64,000 nucleotides of DNA. Source: Parahaliea aestuarii. Lineage in GTDB: Bacteria > Pseudomonadota > Gammaproteobacteria > Pseudomonadales > Halieaceae. The position numbers and the translations under genes were made by a program. Below, one piece after another: positions 45,992 to 55,075 of this stretch. The stretch's first letter is position 1. Every line of letters starts with the position of its first letter. A model generated the notes under the pieces. The model made no database searches and was not told where the DNA came from. It saw only the letters and a list, made by a program, of their open reading frames with translations. The stretch covers positions 216,892 to 280,891 of the forward strand of contig NZ_VRYZ01000008.1 of the NCBI RefSeq assembly GCF_008064635.1, given 5' to 3'.

Positions 45992-47028
45992 TGGCCCTCC
46001 TGCGCGTCACCTCCCCCCACGCCCACGGCCCCGCCAGCACCCAGAAGGTGATGCAGCAGGTGCTGCTGGCCACCGTGCCCGGCGTGATTGCATTGATCCA
46101 CTTTTTCGGCTTCGGTGTGCTGGTCAATATCGCCTGGGCGGCGCTGCTGGCTCTGGCCTTTGAGAGCCTGGCCCTGAAGCTGCGCGGCCGCGAGCTGGGC
46201 TTTTACCTGAAAGACTGCAGCGCCCTGGTCACTGCCGTCCTGCTGGGGGTCGCGCTGCCGCCCTACTCGCCCTGGTGGCTGATCGCCGTGGGCATGGCCT
46301 CCGCCATCCTGCTGGCCAAGCACCTTTACGGCGGCCTCGGCTACAACCCCTTCAACCCCGCCATGGTCGGCTACGTGGTGCTGCTGATTTCCTTTCCGGT
46401 ACAGATGACCACCTGGGAGGCGCCGCGCGGGGTGGGCGAAGTGCCCGGTCTGCTGGACGCGCTGCGAGCCTGCTTTACCCCCGCCAGCTTTGACGGCACG
46501 ACGGCTGCGACACCACTGGATGTGCTGAAGCAGAACAACAGCCTGCTGCTGGAAAATCTGTGGGCCGCCGAACCGGTGTTCGGCCGCTGGGCCGGCATCG
46601 GCTGGGAGTGGGCCAACATCGCCTTTCTCGCCGGCGGCCTGTGGCTACTGTACCGGCGTATTTTTACCTGGCACGCGCCACTGGCCTTCCTCGCTGTACT
46701 GGCCCTGATGGCGGCCCTGTTCTACGACGGCGGCAGTTCCGCCAGCGGCGGCTCTCCCCTGTTCCACCTGCTCAGCGGCGCCACCATGTTCGGCGCCTTC
46801 TTCATCGTCACCGATCCGGTGACCTCGGCGGTGTCGGTACGCGGGCGGCTGGTCTACGGCGCCCTCGCCGGACTGCTGGTCTACCTGATCCGGGTGTGGG
46901 GCAATTACCCGGACGCGGTGGCCTTCGCGGTGCTGATCATGAACTTTGCGGCGCCCTTCATCGACCACTACACGCAGCCGCGCACCTACGGCCACCGCAA
47001 ACCCGCCAAGCGTCGGGAGGAAAGCTGA
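45991..47028 (+). CDS. rsxD: Rsx/Rnf complex subunit D
   Basis: A 345-residue membrane subunit with about 9-10 helices and the covalent-FMN site in LSGATMFGAFFIVTDPVT (Thr in SGAT). It starts with SPHAHGPASTQKVM, typical of RsxD. It overlaps rsxG by one base (TGATG). Confidence 0.95.
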   Translation: MALLRVTSPHAHGPASTQKVMQQVLLATVPGVIALIHFFGFGVLVNIAWAALLALAFESLALKLRGRELGFYLKDCSALVTAVLLGVALPPYSPWWLIAVGMASAILLAKHLYGGLGYNPFNPAMVGYVVLLISFPVQMTTWEAPRGVGEVPGLLDALRACFTPASFDGTTAATPLDVLKQNNSLLLENLWAAEPVFGRWAGIGWEWANIAFLAGGLWLLYRRIFTWHAPLAFLAVLALMAALFYDGGSSASGGSPLFHLLSGATMFGAFFIVTDPVTSAVSVRGRLVYGALAGLLVYLIRVWGNYPDAVAFAVLIMNFAAPFIDHYTQPRTYGHRKPAKRREES

Positions 47029-47681
47029 TGCTGGGCCAATCCATCAGCCGCAACAGCCTGCTGCTGGGGCTGTTCGCCGTGATCACCACGGTGCTGATCG
47101 CCGGCACCTACCTGTCCACCCGGGATCGCATTGCCGAGGCCCAGCGCCAGGCCGAGGAAAAGGCCCTGCTGGAAATCATCCCTGACGAGCGCCACGACAA
47201 CAACATGCTGGACGACACCGTGACCGTGGCCGCCGGCACTCTGGGGCTGAAGCAGGACAAGCCCGCCTATATCGCGCGCCGCGGCCAACAGGCCATCGCC
47301 GTGATCCTGCCCGCCACGGCCCCGGACGGCTACTCCGGCGCCATCGAACTGATCATCGGCGTCAATCGCGATGGCAGCGTGGCCGGGGTGCGGGTACTTA
47401 ATCACCGCGAGACCCCGGGGCTTGGCGACAAGGTGGAACTGAGCAAATCCGACTGGATACTGGGCTTCAACGGCCGCTCCCTGGAAAACCCGGAGCCCGA
47501 TAGCTGGGCAGTGAAAAAGGACGGGGGCGCCTTCGACCAGTTCACGGGTGCTACCATTACCCCGCGGGCGGTCGTGGCCGCCACCAGGGGCGCGCTGGAA
47601 TACGCCCGCGACAATAACGGCAGACTGTTTGGCGTCGCCGCCGGCGAAAGCGCCAATACCGCTGACCAGGGAGCAGAATAA
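47028..47681 (+). CDS. rsxG: Rsx/Rnf complex subunit G
   Basis: A 217-residue protein with a single N-terminal membrane helix and a periplasmic FMN-binding domain. The covalent FMN threonine lies in [14 protein letters not shown] 47028 follows gggagg and overlaps the rsxD stop by one base; much longer readings in this frame run antisense-like through rsxD and are not credible. The stop is coupled to rsxE (TAATG). Confidence 0.94.
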   Translation: MLGQSISRNSLLLGLFAVITTVLIAGTYLSTRDRIAEAQRQAEEKALLEIIPDERHDNNMLDDTVTVAAGTLGLKQDKPAYIARRGQQAIAVILPATAPDGYSGAIELIIGVNRDGSVAGVRVLNHRETPGLGDKVELSKSDWILGFNGRSLENPEPDSWAVKKDGGAFDQFTGATITPRAVVAATRGALEYARDNNGRLFGVAAGESANTADQGAE

Positions 47682-48394
47682 TGGCCGCTTCGGACTATCG
47701 CGAGCTCAGCCTGAATGGCCTGTGGAAAAACAACCCGGCCATTGTGCAGTTACTGGGCCTGTGCCCCCTGCTGGCCGTTACCGGCAGTGTAGTCAATGCG
47801 CTGGGGCTCGCGGCGGCCACTACCCTGGTACTGCTGTGCTCCAATACCGCCGTGTCACTGATACGCAATGTGGTTTCCGATGCGGTGCGCCTGCCCGTGT
47901 TTGTGATGATCATCGCTGCGGCGGTGACCTGTATCGAACTGCTGATGCAGGCCTTCACCTACGAGCTGTACCAGATCCTCGGCATCTTCCTGCCGCTGAT
48001 CACCACCAACTGCGTGATTCTCGGTCGCGCCGATGCCTACGCCAGCAAGAATCCCCTGCCCCTCGCCATGTGCGACGGACTGATGATGGGCCTGGGCTTC
48101 GGAGTGATTCTGGTGCTGCTGGGGGCGTTGCGGGAACTGCTCGGCACCGGCGCGCTGTTCGCCAATATGGATTTGCTGTTCGGCCCGGGCGCCGCCGACT
48201 GGCACTGGGTCATGGTGCAGGACTACCAGGCCTTCCTGCTGGCCATCCTGCCGCCGGGGGCGTTCATCTTCACCGGGCTGATCATCGCCGGCAAGAACCT
48301 CATCGACAGCGAGATCAAGCGCCGCCAGGATGCCCTCAAGGCCCGCCCGGTAAAAGGCTCCAAGCGGGTGCGGGTCACCGGGACCATTTCCTGA
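47681..48394 (+). CDS. rsxE: Rsx/Rnf complex subunit E
   Basis: A 237-residue, six-helix membrane subunit paralogous to RsxA ([39 protein letters not shown]). It ends the operon; the nth gene often found next in enterics is absent. Confidence 0.95.
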   Translation: MAASDYRELSLNGLWKNNPAIVQLLGLCPLLAVTGSVVNALGLAAATTLVLLCSNTAVSLIRNVVSDAVRLPVFVMIIAAAVTCIELLMQAFTYELYQILGIFLPLITTNCVILGRADAYASKNPLPLAMCDGLMMGLGFGVILVLLGALRELLGTGALFANMDLLFGPGAADWHWVMVQDYQAFLLAILPPGAFIFTGLIIAGKNLIDSEIKRRQDALKARPVKGSKRVRVTGTIS

Positions 48395-48458
48395 CAGTAC
48401 GCGTCGTTTTCCGGGACGGGCTAGCCAATTTGTTCGGGGCTAACTTGCCCGGGGCGCT

Positions 48459-48866
48459 TCAGTCCGACGCCGGCCCCAACACCAATAGCGTATCGAGAAT
48501 CTCATCCACCGCGGCATCGTCCATGCCGCGGTTCTCCTCGTCACAGCTGTAAGTGACGAAAAGCAGCATGGCGTCGCTGGCCAGGTACCACTCGCGGACT
48601 GCGGCGCCGTCCTCGGAAAAAGCGCTGTGCACGCCGCTGAAATCGCCCCGCGTCACTGTGCGCCAATCACCCGCATCGGGGCTCTCGGCGCGGGCGATGC
48701 CGGCGACTTCAGCGGCGTCGAAGATGCCCGTTTCCTTGTGCAGGGTACTGATCTCGATACAGCCGACATCGTCCAGGTCACCCACCAGGATGGTGTCGTC
48801 CTCCGCCTCGGCCCACCACTCCGGGGGGATCAGCAGGCTCCACCATTCGGTTTCAAGCACGTTCAC
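48459..48866 (-). CDS. Hypothetical acidic protein
   Basis: A 135-residue acidic protein with no signal or membrane segment, rich in Trp near its start (ETEWWSLLIPPEWWAEAEDD). I do not recognise a family. The overall pattern, a beta-rich start followed by SAFSEDGAAVREWYLASDAMLL, suggests a small alpha/beta or beta domain. Its start overlaps the rimI stop by 14 bases on the same strand, so it is probably the end of a psi-rimI operon. Confidence 0.7.
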   Translation of the reverse strand: MNVLETEWWSLLIPPEWWAEAEDDTILVGDLDDVGCIEISTLHKETGIFDAAEVAGIARAESPDAGDWRTVTRGDFSGVHSAFSEDGAAVREWYLASDAMLLFVTYSCDEENRGMDDAAVDEILDTLLVLGPASD

Positions 48867-49323
48867 GTTCGACTCCTGGTTGCAATGACATAAGTACCGC
48901 GTCTTCGCGGCCTTCTGCGGCGGGATAGTAGTGTCGCCTGCGGCCGTCCTCGGTGAAGCCGAGGCCCCGATACAGGGCCAGTGCCGCTGCGTTGGAAGCC
49001 CGGACTTCCAGCAGGCAGCGCGCTGGTAACGGCCTCACCTCGCCCAGGGCGTGGTGCAACAGGCGGCTGGCCAGCCCCCGGCGCTGCGCCACGGGCGCCA
49101 CCGCCACATTGTGGATACTCAGTTCGTCCAGTACCCGCTGGCAGACCACAAAGCCGCGAACAGCACCGTCCACCTCTGCCACCCAGGCAAACTCACCGCG
49201 CGCATCCGCGGCGACCGCATCCAGAAACTGGGCGGCGGACCAGGGTGAGAGAGACACAGAGGCATCGATCTCGGCCATGGCCGGCACATCGGCGGGCAGC
49301 GCCCTGCGCAAGTTGAGCGTCAC
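48853..49323 (-). CDS. rimI: Ribosomal protein bS18 N-acetyltransferase RimI
   Basis: A 156-residue GNAT enzyme: LSPWSAAQFLDAV near the start, VAPVAQRRGLASRLLHHAL for acetyl-CoA binding, and LEVRASNAAALALYRGLGF for the C-terminal part, all classic RimI. GTG 49323 overlaps the upstream gene's stop (GTGA). It lies downstream of the psi gene as in Pseudomonas. Confidence 0.93.
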   Translation of the reverse strand: MTLNLRRALPADVPAMAEIDASVSLSPWSAAQFLDAVAADARGEFAWVAEVDGAVRGFVVCQRVLDELSIHNVAVAPVAQRRGLASRLLHHALGEVRPLPARCLLEVRASNAAALALYRGLGFTEDGRRRHYYPAAEGREDAVLMSLQPGVERERA

Positions 49324-50027
49324 CGCGCTGACTCCGCAAGGTGCAGCGGGCGAATCGCGTCCCAGACTCCGCGCTTGAGCCCCGGGTCCGCCAGCATATC
49401 GGCGGAACCGGCCGGTGCAACGACGCATTCGGCCCCGGCGGGGCGCGCCGCCCCCAGGTGGCGCAGGGCGCCTTCACCCAGGACAATCAGGGCGCGGCAG
49501 CCGCGCTCGTCGAGTTGCCGCTCCAGGAAGGAGTGCAGGGCCGCCTGGGCGGCTGCCTCGCCGAGGTCGAGTTGGCGATTGTTGTGCGGCGGCCAGTCAA
49601 AGCGGGCCACCTGCGGAGTGCCCCCCGCCCCCAGGGCCTGGGCCATGGCCCCAATCAGCTTGACCTGGTCGCGGCCCAGAACGGCGCGGGGCAGCGATTC
49701 CAGCCACAGCCAGTGGCCGGCAAACACCGCGCAGAGGGTGAAGCGGGCGACCGGGGGTGACAGCGCTCGCTGTGGCTCAATCTTTTCGTTCGCCGCCGCG
49801 GGAGGTGGCACCGGGGTCGCAGAAGGGTTGCGCAGCATCGCGCCCACGTCGGCGGGCACTAGCGCCTCTGCTGCTGTCGGTGCCGGTTCTGGTGCGGCCG
49901 GCACGGCCGCCTGAATCACATGACGCCGGCTCGGCGCCGCGCCAGGCAAATCCCTGCGCGAGACATGACAGTCGATACCGAGGGCGGCGAGATAGGCCTG
50001 CTGCTGGATAATGTGGGCTTGCGGCAT
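49320..50027 (-). CDS. holD: Probable DNA polymerase III psi subunit (HolD-like)
   Basis: A 235-residue protein with an N-terminal helix-like stretch (QQQAYLAALGIDCHVSRRDL), a Pro/Ala-rich linker, and a C-terminal domain with HSFLERQLDERGCRALIVLGEG. This matches the long psi proteins of pseudomonads, encoded immediately before rimI, which connect the clamp loader to chi. ATG 50027 begins the conserved helix; readings upstream to 50150 do not match the family. The assignment rests mainly on position and N-terminal pattern. Confidence 0.72.
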   Translation of the reverse strand: MPQAHIIQQQAYLAALGIDCHVSRRDLPGAAPSRRHVIQAAVPAAPEPAPTAAEALVPADVGAMLRNPSATPVPPPAAANEKIEPQRALSPPVARFTLCAVFAGHWLWLESLPRAVLGRDQVKLIGAMAQALGAGGTPQVARFDWPPHNNRQLDLGEAAAQAALHSFLERQLDERGCRALIVLGEGALRHLGAARPAGAECVVAPAGSADMLADPGLKRGVWDAIRPLHLAESAR

Positions 50028-50077
50028 GATTCGGGTGCTGGCGGAAAGTGCCAGTCTACCAGTTTTTTCTGCCCGCC

Positions 50078-50920
50078 CTACAGCAGGCGCCAGCCGTAGC
50101 GGTTGAAGAACTGGATGCCGGAGCGGCAGAACAGGCGGATGTGCTGCCAACCTTTGCTGGCGGTGTAGCCGCCGTGGTGAACAATGCGCATGGCCGGGTT
50201 GAACACCACCCGCCCCTGCTCGGCGATCCGGAGGGAGAGGTCGAAATCCTCGAAGTACATAAAGAACTGCTCATCAAAGCCGCCCACCGCCTGTAGCGCC
50301 CGCGTGCGCAGCAACATACAGCAGCCGCTGGCCAGCGGCACGTCGACGAGTTCCCGGGCGTCGGCCAGTTCACGCATTTCATAGTGTTCCATACTGCGTC
50401 GTAGTATGCGCCTCAGCCAGGACTGACCGCTGGCGCGCGCCAACAGCACCAACAACGAGGGTTGGCGTTTGCACAGGAACTCAGTGGCACCATCGCTGCC
50501 GCTGGCCGCGGGAGCCATCAGGGCAATATCCGGGGCGGGATGAAGGCTGGCCAGGGCCTGCTGCAGGGCATCGGGCGCCAATTCGACGTCGGGATTGAGG
50601 ACCAGGTGGTATTCACTGTCGAGAGCATCCAGCGCCAGGTTGTGACCGCCACCAAAGCCGCGGTTCGAAGCCGACGACTGCCAGCTGCAGCGCAGCCATT
50701 GCGGGTCGCAATGCAGCAGGGGTTCAACCTGAGCGCGATATCCGGCCGGTGAAGCATTGTCCACCACCGCAACGGCAACCGGTGTGTGTAAAAGGCCGCT
50801 GTTGCTGGCCCGCGCCACCGCCTTTTCCAGGCTGGCAAGCGTTGCATCCAGCAGCACCGCATCGCTCTGGTATAAAACCAGAGACACTGACAGGGAAGCG
50901 GGATTGGGCGGCGTCGACAT
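50078..50920 (-). CDS. Family 2 glycosyltransferase
   Basis: A 280-residue GT-A enzyme: SVSLVLYQSDAVLLDATL at the start, VVDNASPAG, the SNRGFGGGHNLAL substrate loop, LVLNPDVELAPD as the metal (DXD-like) region, and GGFDEQFFMYFEDFDLSLR near the acceptor site. This is the rhamnosyltransferase-like subgroup making cell-surface glycans. ATG 50920 is preferred over the reading from 50929. No other glycan gene is adjacent, so the acceptor is unknown. Confidence 0.9.
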   Translation of the reverse strand: MSTPPNPASLSVSLVLYQSDAVLLDATLASLEKAVARASNSGLLHTPVAVAVVDNASPAGYRAQVEPLLHCDPQWLRCSWQSSASNRGFGGGHNLALDALDSEYHLVLNPDVELAPDALQQALASLHPAPDIALMAPAASGSDGATEFLCKRQPSLLVLLARASGQSWLRRILRRSMEHYEMRELADARELVDVPLASGCCMLLRTRALQAVGGFDEQFFMYFEDFDLSLRIAEQGRVVFNPAMRIVHHGGYTASKGWQHIRLFCRSGIQFFNRYGWRLL

Positions 50921-51019
50921 GGCGCGCATGGTAGCAGGTCGCCCCGGCCAAGTAACCGCAGCGCCATCCGCTGAGGTGCTATCATCGGTGCGCTCTTTTC
51001 ACCCGGATGGCATCTTTAA

Positions 51020-52243
51020 ATGGCGAAAAACGGCTTCCTGCGAAAATTCGGCCCCGGACTTCTGGTGACCGCCGCTTTCATTGGCCCCGGCACCATTACC
51101 ACTGCCAGCAGTGCCGGCGCCCATTTCGGCTTCGCCCTGCTCTGGGCCCTGGTGTTTTCCCTCTTCGCGACCATCGTGCTGCAGGAGATGGCCGCGCGCC
51201 TCGGCCTGGTGACCCGGGCCGGCCTGGCCGAGGCCCTGCGCAGCTATTTTCACAGCCCTGTTCTGGGGCGGGCGGCAGTGCTGCTGGTGGTGGCGGCAGT
51301 CGGGTTCGGCAATGCCGCCTACGAGGCGGGCAACATCGCCGGCGCCGCCCTGGCACTGGCCCTGGTCAGCCAGGCTGGCAGCGGCCTGTGGGCCGCAGTC
51401 ATCGGGCTGGCCGCGGCCGGGCTGCTGTACAGCGGCCGCTACCGGGTACTTGAATCCTCCCTGATAGTCCTGGTGCTGGTGATGAGCGCGGTGTTCCTGC
51501 TTACCGCCTGGAAAGTCTCACCCTCCCCTGCCGCCATGCTGGAAGGCATGCTCAAGCCATCGCTGCCAGCGGGCTCGCTGATGACCGTCATCGCTCTCAT
51601 CGGCACCACGGTAGTGCCCTACAACCTGTTTCTGCACGCCAACGCGGTGCGCGAAAAGTGGCCACAAGACATGCCCACCGATCAGGCGCTGCGCGAAGCC
51701 CGCTGGGACACCGGACTTTCCATCGGCATCGGCGGACTGATTACCCTGGCGATACTGAGCACCGCCGCGGTGGCCTTCTTTGGCACCAGCGCCGTCTTCA
51801 CCAGCGACTCCCTGGCGCTGCAACTGGAGCCGCTGCTCGGCACCTGGGCACGCTATGTGTTCGCCGCGGGGCTGTTTGCCGGCGGGCTTACCAGCGCAAT
51901 TACCGCCCCGCTGGCCGCCGCCTACGCGGTGTGCGGAGCCCTGGGCTGGCGCAATGAACTGTCTGCTCCCGGCTTTCGCGTAGTCTGGCTGGTGGTATTG
52001 CTTACCGGCACCATCTTCGCCGCCCTCGGCAGCAAGCCCCTGACGGCCATTCTGTTCGCCCAGGTCGCCAACGGCTTCCTGCTGCCCGTTGTGGCCGTGT
52101 TTCTGCTGGTGGTAATGAACCAGCGCAAACTGCTGGGTGAGTTTACCAATGGCCCGCTGGCCAACCTGCTGGGGGGGCTGGTGGTGATGGTTGCCTTCGG
52201 GCTGGGAGCGGTAAAGCTGATGGGAGTGGCAGGCGCCTTCTAG
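51020..52243 (+). CDS. Atypical Nramp-family transporter
   Basis: A 407-residue membrane protein with ~11 helices and the overall Nramp pattern. In classical Nramp the metal site is DPGN in helix 1 and MPH in helix 6. Here the equivalents read GPGT (FIGPGTITTASSAGAHFG) and VPY (GTTVVPYNLFLHA), so the aspartate, asparagine, methionine and histidine are missing. The protein therefore probably does not carry Mn or Fe in the normal way. Related atypical clades have been linked to other ions such as Mg2+. The start is ATG 51020. Confidence 0.85.
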   Translation: MAKNGFLRKFGPGLLVTAAFIGPGTITTASSAGAHFGFALLWALVFSLFATIVLQEMAARLGLVTRAGLAEALRSYFHSPVLGRAAVLLVVAAVGFGNAAYEAGNIAGAALALALVSQAGSGLWAAVIGLAAAGLLYSGRYRVLESSLIVLVLVMSAVFLLTAWKVSPSPAAMLEGMLKPSLPAGSLMTVIALIGTTVVPYNLFLHANAVREKWPQDMPTDQALREARWDTGLSIGIGGLITLAILSTAAVAFFGTSAVFTSDSLALQLEPLLGTWARYVFAAGLFAGGLTSAITAPLAAAYAVCGALGWRNELSAPGFRVVWLVVLLTGTIFAALGSKPLTAILFAQVANGFLLPVVAVFLLVVMNQRKLLGEFTNGPLANLLGGLVVMVAFGLGAVKLMGVAGAF

Positions 52244-52535
52244 CACATTCACCACCGACGCGATCCCGGCAGCGGAACCTGCGTGACATTCAGCTCGCCG
52301 GGGCACCCCGACACTCGCCCGAATTTGCCCCTGGGGACCGCTTCCGGCTGTTTCTGGAGAAAATTACAAAAAGTCCGTATCGCCATGTTATCCATCGAGT
52401 TTTTGTGGAATAACCGTGGTAATCTGTGGTCGCAGCACAACGGGGCTACGGGCCCGACCAGCAGCGGTCGGAGGCCCAACAATGACCATCAGGACGCCAT
52501 AAAAGCTTGATAACAGCGGGCACAAGGGGAAGACA
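52244..52535 (+). other. Long leader upstream of the Ig-like lipoprotein
   Basis: These 292 bases have no convincing gene. The second half is AT-richer (about 52360-52430), a likely promoter zone, followed by a strong stem-loop (52450-52477). The region ends with aagggga before the next start. Confidence 0.45.
52450..52477 (+). other. Stem-loop in the leader of the Ig-like lipoprotein gene
   Basis: gggc-ccgacc (52450-52459) pairs with ggtcgg-AG-gccc (52466-52477), a 10-bp stem with a 2-base bulge and the loop agcagc, 59 bases before the start codon. No T-tract follows. It may be a regulatory leader RNA; I could not fit it to a known riboswitch class. Confidence 0.45.
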
Positions 52536-54872
52536 ATGATCACTCGCTATGCCAGTCTCTGCAGCCGTTTTTCGGCGCTTCTCGCGATATTCGCACTGCT
52601 CACCGCCTGTGGCGGGGGCGGCGGTGGTGGAAGTGACGGCGGCTTCCTCCCTGTAGATCCGGAAGATGATGCCTACTTCCTCGCCCTCGGCCTCGAAGAC
52701 GCCGACGGCAACAGCACCAATACCATCAGCACTTCAATGCCCGCCACGCTAAAGGTCAAGGTTACCCGCGAGGGCCCCAATGGCGCGCTCATTGCCGATA
52801 CCCTGGTCACCGCAGATGCCAGCATCGGTATACTGACCCCGGCGACAGCCCTCACCAACGCCGAGGGTATCGCCCTGTTCACCCTGGAAGCAGACGGTGA
52901 AACCGGCGCCGGCGCAATCACCGCGACCGTCACCAATGAGGACGGCCTTGCAACTTCGCAGACCCTGAATTACCAGGTTGGCGCCGCGGGGCTGCGCCTC
53001 GGCCACTTCGACGGCAATGGCCTGTTCATTGAGAACGAAATTGGCGTCCACCCCAATTCCGACCTGGTCTACCGCGGCTCCGCCGAGGTCTTTGTCGACA
53101 TCGTGGACGAGAGCGGCCAGCGTGCGACCAGCACCGAGGTGATTACCCTGAGCAGTAACTGCCTCGCCACCGGCAAGGCGACACTCGAACCGGCGAGCCC
53201 GCTGGAAACCACGACCGGCAACGTATCCACCACCTTCACCGCCATCGACTGCGCCGGGGCCGACGAGATCACCGCCACCATCGAGGGCGGCCAGGGCCAG
53301 GCTTTCACAACCCTCAATATCGGCTCACCCCGTGCCAACAGCCTGACCTTTGTCAGCGCAGAGCCCGACCTGATCGTGCTCAAGGGCACCGGCGGGGGCA
53401 GCAGCCGCCAGGAATCCTCCGTCGTCACCTTCCAGGTGATCGATTCCAGCAATAACCCGCTGCCAAACGTTGACGTCAACTTCTCACTGAGCACTGCCGT
53501 GGGCGGCCTGGCGCTGAGCCCGAGCTCCGATACCAGCGACGAAGAGGGCCTGGTACAGGTCACCCTGTTCTCCGGCGATGTCTCCACCGTGGTGCGCGTC
53601 ATCGCCTCGGTAATGGCAGGTGACGGCAGCGGCCTGTCGCTGTCGACTGTGTCCGACATTCTCACTGTAAGTACGGGCCTGCCGGACCAGAACTCCATCA
53701 GCCTTTCGGTTGAAGGCAGTTTTGTGGTTGAAAGCGGGTTTTCCATGGACGGCATCCAGCGCTGCCTGACAGTGCGCATGGCGGACAAATTCAACAACCC
53801 GGTTCCCAACGGCACCAGTGCAATCTTCACCACCGAGTACGGCACTATCGACCCGTCCTGTGTCACCGGCGAACGCAATGGCGAAAGGGCCGTTTCCATT
53901 CCGGCCTGTGGTGGCCCCACCCCTCCGCCAGAAGGCCAGTGTGATGTACTCTGGACCAGCGGCGAGCCTCGGGTCCCGACCCTTCCCGATGCGCAGGACG
54001 CCATCAAGACCATCAACAACACGGGTTGCCCCAGCCTCGGCGGCGCCACCGGCCCCTGCCCTGACGACCTGCTGTATGTTCGCGGCGGTCGCTCCACCGT
54101 TCTTGTCACCGCCATCGGTGAAGAGTCCTTCGTTGACCGCAACGGCAACGGCGTCATGGACGAGGACGAAAGAGAGCTTTTCGCCAACCTGCCCGAAGCC
54201 TTCATCGATCACAATGAAGACGGCTTTTACACGCCGACCCTGCCCGGCTGCGGCAACTCAAACTCACTGCAATGCCTTGCCGGCTCTGAAGAAACCTTTG
54301 TGGACTTCAATAGCGACGGCAGCTACAACAACAACGACAGCCCTGCGCTGTACAACGGCTTGCTTTGCCCCCCGGAGGGCGATGGCGTCTGGTGCAGCAG
54401 AACCCTGGTGAATGTATTCGACCAAACCATCCTGATACTGTCGGCGGGAGATACCGCAGTTGGCTGGCAATTCCAACTGGCCAGAGGCTCCTCTGTCCAG
54501 CAGGGTACAACCGAAGGGCGCGACTACGTAGTCTACATATCGGACCTCTTCAATAGCCGGCCGCCCGCAGGTTCCACCGTCACCATTGCCTCCACCGACG
54601 GGCAGTGCCAGGCGTCGAAGGACTCCTTTATCGTAACCAACACCACCGGGCGCGGCGCCTTTGGCGCGGCATTCCAGGTACTGAGCAGCAGCGGCGACAA
54701 TCCCGATTCACAAACAGAACAGGGATGCCCCCGGGAATCCGGAACCGACACATTGCGCGTAACGCTGTCACCCGGTGATGGCGGCGCAGCGGAATCCATA
54801 CTCTACACCTGCGGCTGGGATAACGATGCGCCCCAACAACCCCCGGCGGATCCCAACTCCCCAAGCTGCTAG
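52536..54872 (+). CDS. Ig-like, calcium-loop-containing surface lipoprotein
   Basis: The 778-residue protein has a lipobox (LLTAC) followed by an unusual seven-glycine run, then repeated bacterial Ig-like/invasin-type domains (for example PATLKVKVTREGPNGALIAD; ITVTADASIGILTP-like strands). Residues ~533-545, ~558-568 and ~590-601 carry three Asp/Asn/Gly loops (DRNGNGVMDEDE, DHNEDGFYTP, DFNSDGSYNNND) like EF-hand or dockerin calcium sites. Many Cys pairs suggest disulfides outside the cell. It is probably a cell-surface adhesin or structural protein. ATG 52536 follows aagggga; a strong terminator follows the gene. Confidence 0.82.
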   Translation: MITRYASLCSRFSALLAIFALLTACGGGGGGGSDGGFLPVDPEDDAYFLALGLEDADGNSTNTISTSMPATLKVKVTREGPNGALIADTLVTADASIGILTPATALTNAEGIALFTLEADGETGAGAITATVTNEDGLATSQTLNYQVGAAGLRLGHFDGNGLFIENEIGVHPNSDLVYRGSAEVFVDIVDESGQRATSTEVITLSSNCLATGKATLEPASPLETTTGNVSTTFTAIDCAGADEITATIEGGQGQAFTTLNIGSPRANSLTFVSAEPDLIVLKGTGGGSSRQESSVVTFQVIDSSNNPLPNVDVNFSLSTAVGGLALSPSSDTSDEEGLVQVTLFSGDVSTVVRVIASVMAGDGSGLSLSTVSDILTVSTGLPDQNSISLSVEGSFVVESGFSMDGIQRCLTVRMADKFNNPVPNGTSAIFTTEYGTIDPSCVTGERNGERAVSIPACGGPTPPPEGQCDVLWTSGEPRVPTLPDAQDAIKTINNTGCPSLGGATGPCPDDLLYVRGGRSTVLVTAIGEESFVDRNGNGVMDEDERELFANLPEAFIDHNEDGFYTPTLPGCGNSNSLQCLAGSEETFVDFNSDGSYNNNDSPALYNGLLCPPEGDGVWCSRTLVNVFDQTILILSAGDTAVGWQFQLARGSSVQQGTTEGRDYVVYISDLFNSRPPAGSTVTIASTDGQCQASKDSFIVTNTTGRGAFGAAFQVLSSSGDNPDSQTEQGCPRESGTDTLRVTLSPGDGGAAESILYTCGWDNDAPQQPPADPNSPSC

Positions 54873-54892
54873 CCGACAGGCAAGTCGCACTC

Positions 54893-54923
54893 AAGGCCGC
54901 ATGCATTCCGTGCGGCCTTTTTT
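54893..54923 (+). terminator. Rho-independent terminator after the Ig-like lipoprotein
   Basis: A perfect 9-bp stem (aaggccgca / tgcggcctt) with a 9-base loop, followed by a run of six T. It separates the lipoprotein gene from the HD-GYP unit. Confidence 0.92.
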
Positions 54924-55075
54924 GTATCCGACCCACAAAAAACCGCGGTATGATGATTCGGCGATGATAGACGCACCCCACACTGATTGAGCCGGAACGG
55001 GAACGGCGGCGTGACTTTCCCACAAAATCTGCTTTAGTTAGCTCATTCCTCCGCGGAATCTGCACCGGAGCTTAA

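Noticed and set aside
45223..46323. A 366-residue minus-strand frame, Ser/Ala-rich, opposite the rsxC tail
   Set aside because: Its composition mirrors the Ala/Lys-rich coiled coil of rsxC on the other strand, so it is a by-product of that repeat-rich coding sequence.
52430..52480. c-di-GMP (GEMM-I) riboswitch in the lipoprotein leader
   Set aside because: The gggctacggg stretch and nearby hairpin are loosely similar, but the required second stem, conserved GCAAAGCC-type bases and tetraloop receptor are not there.
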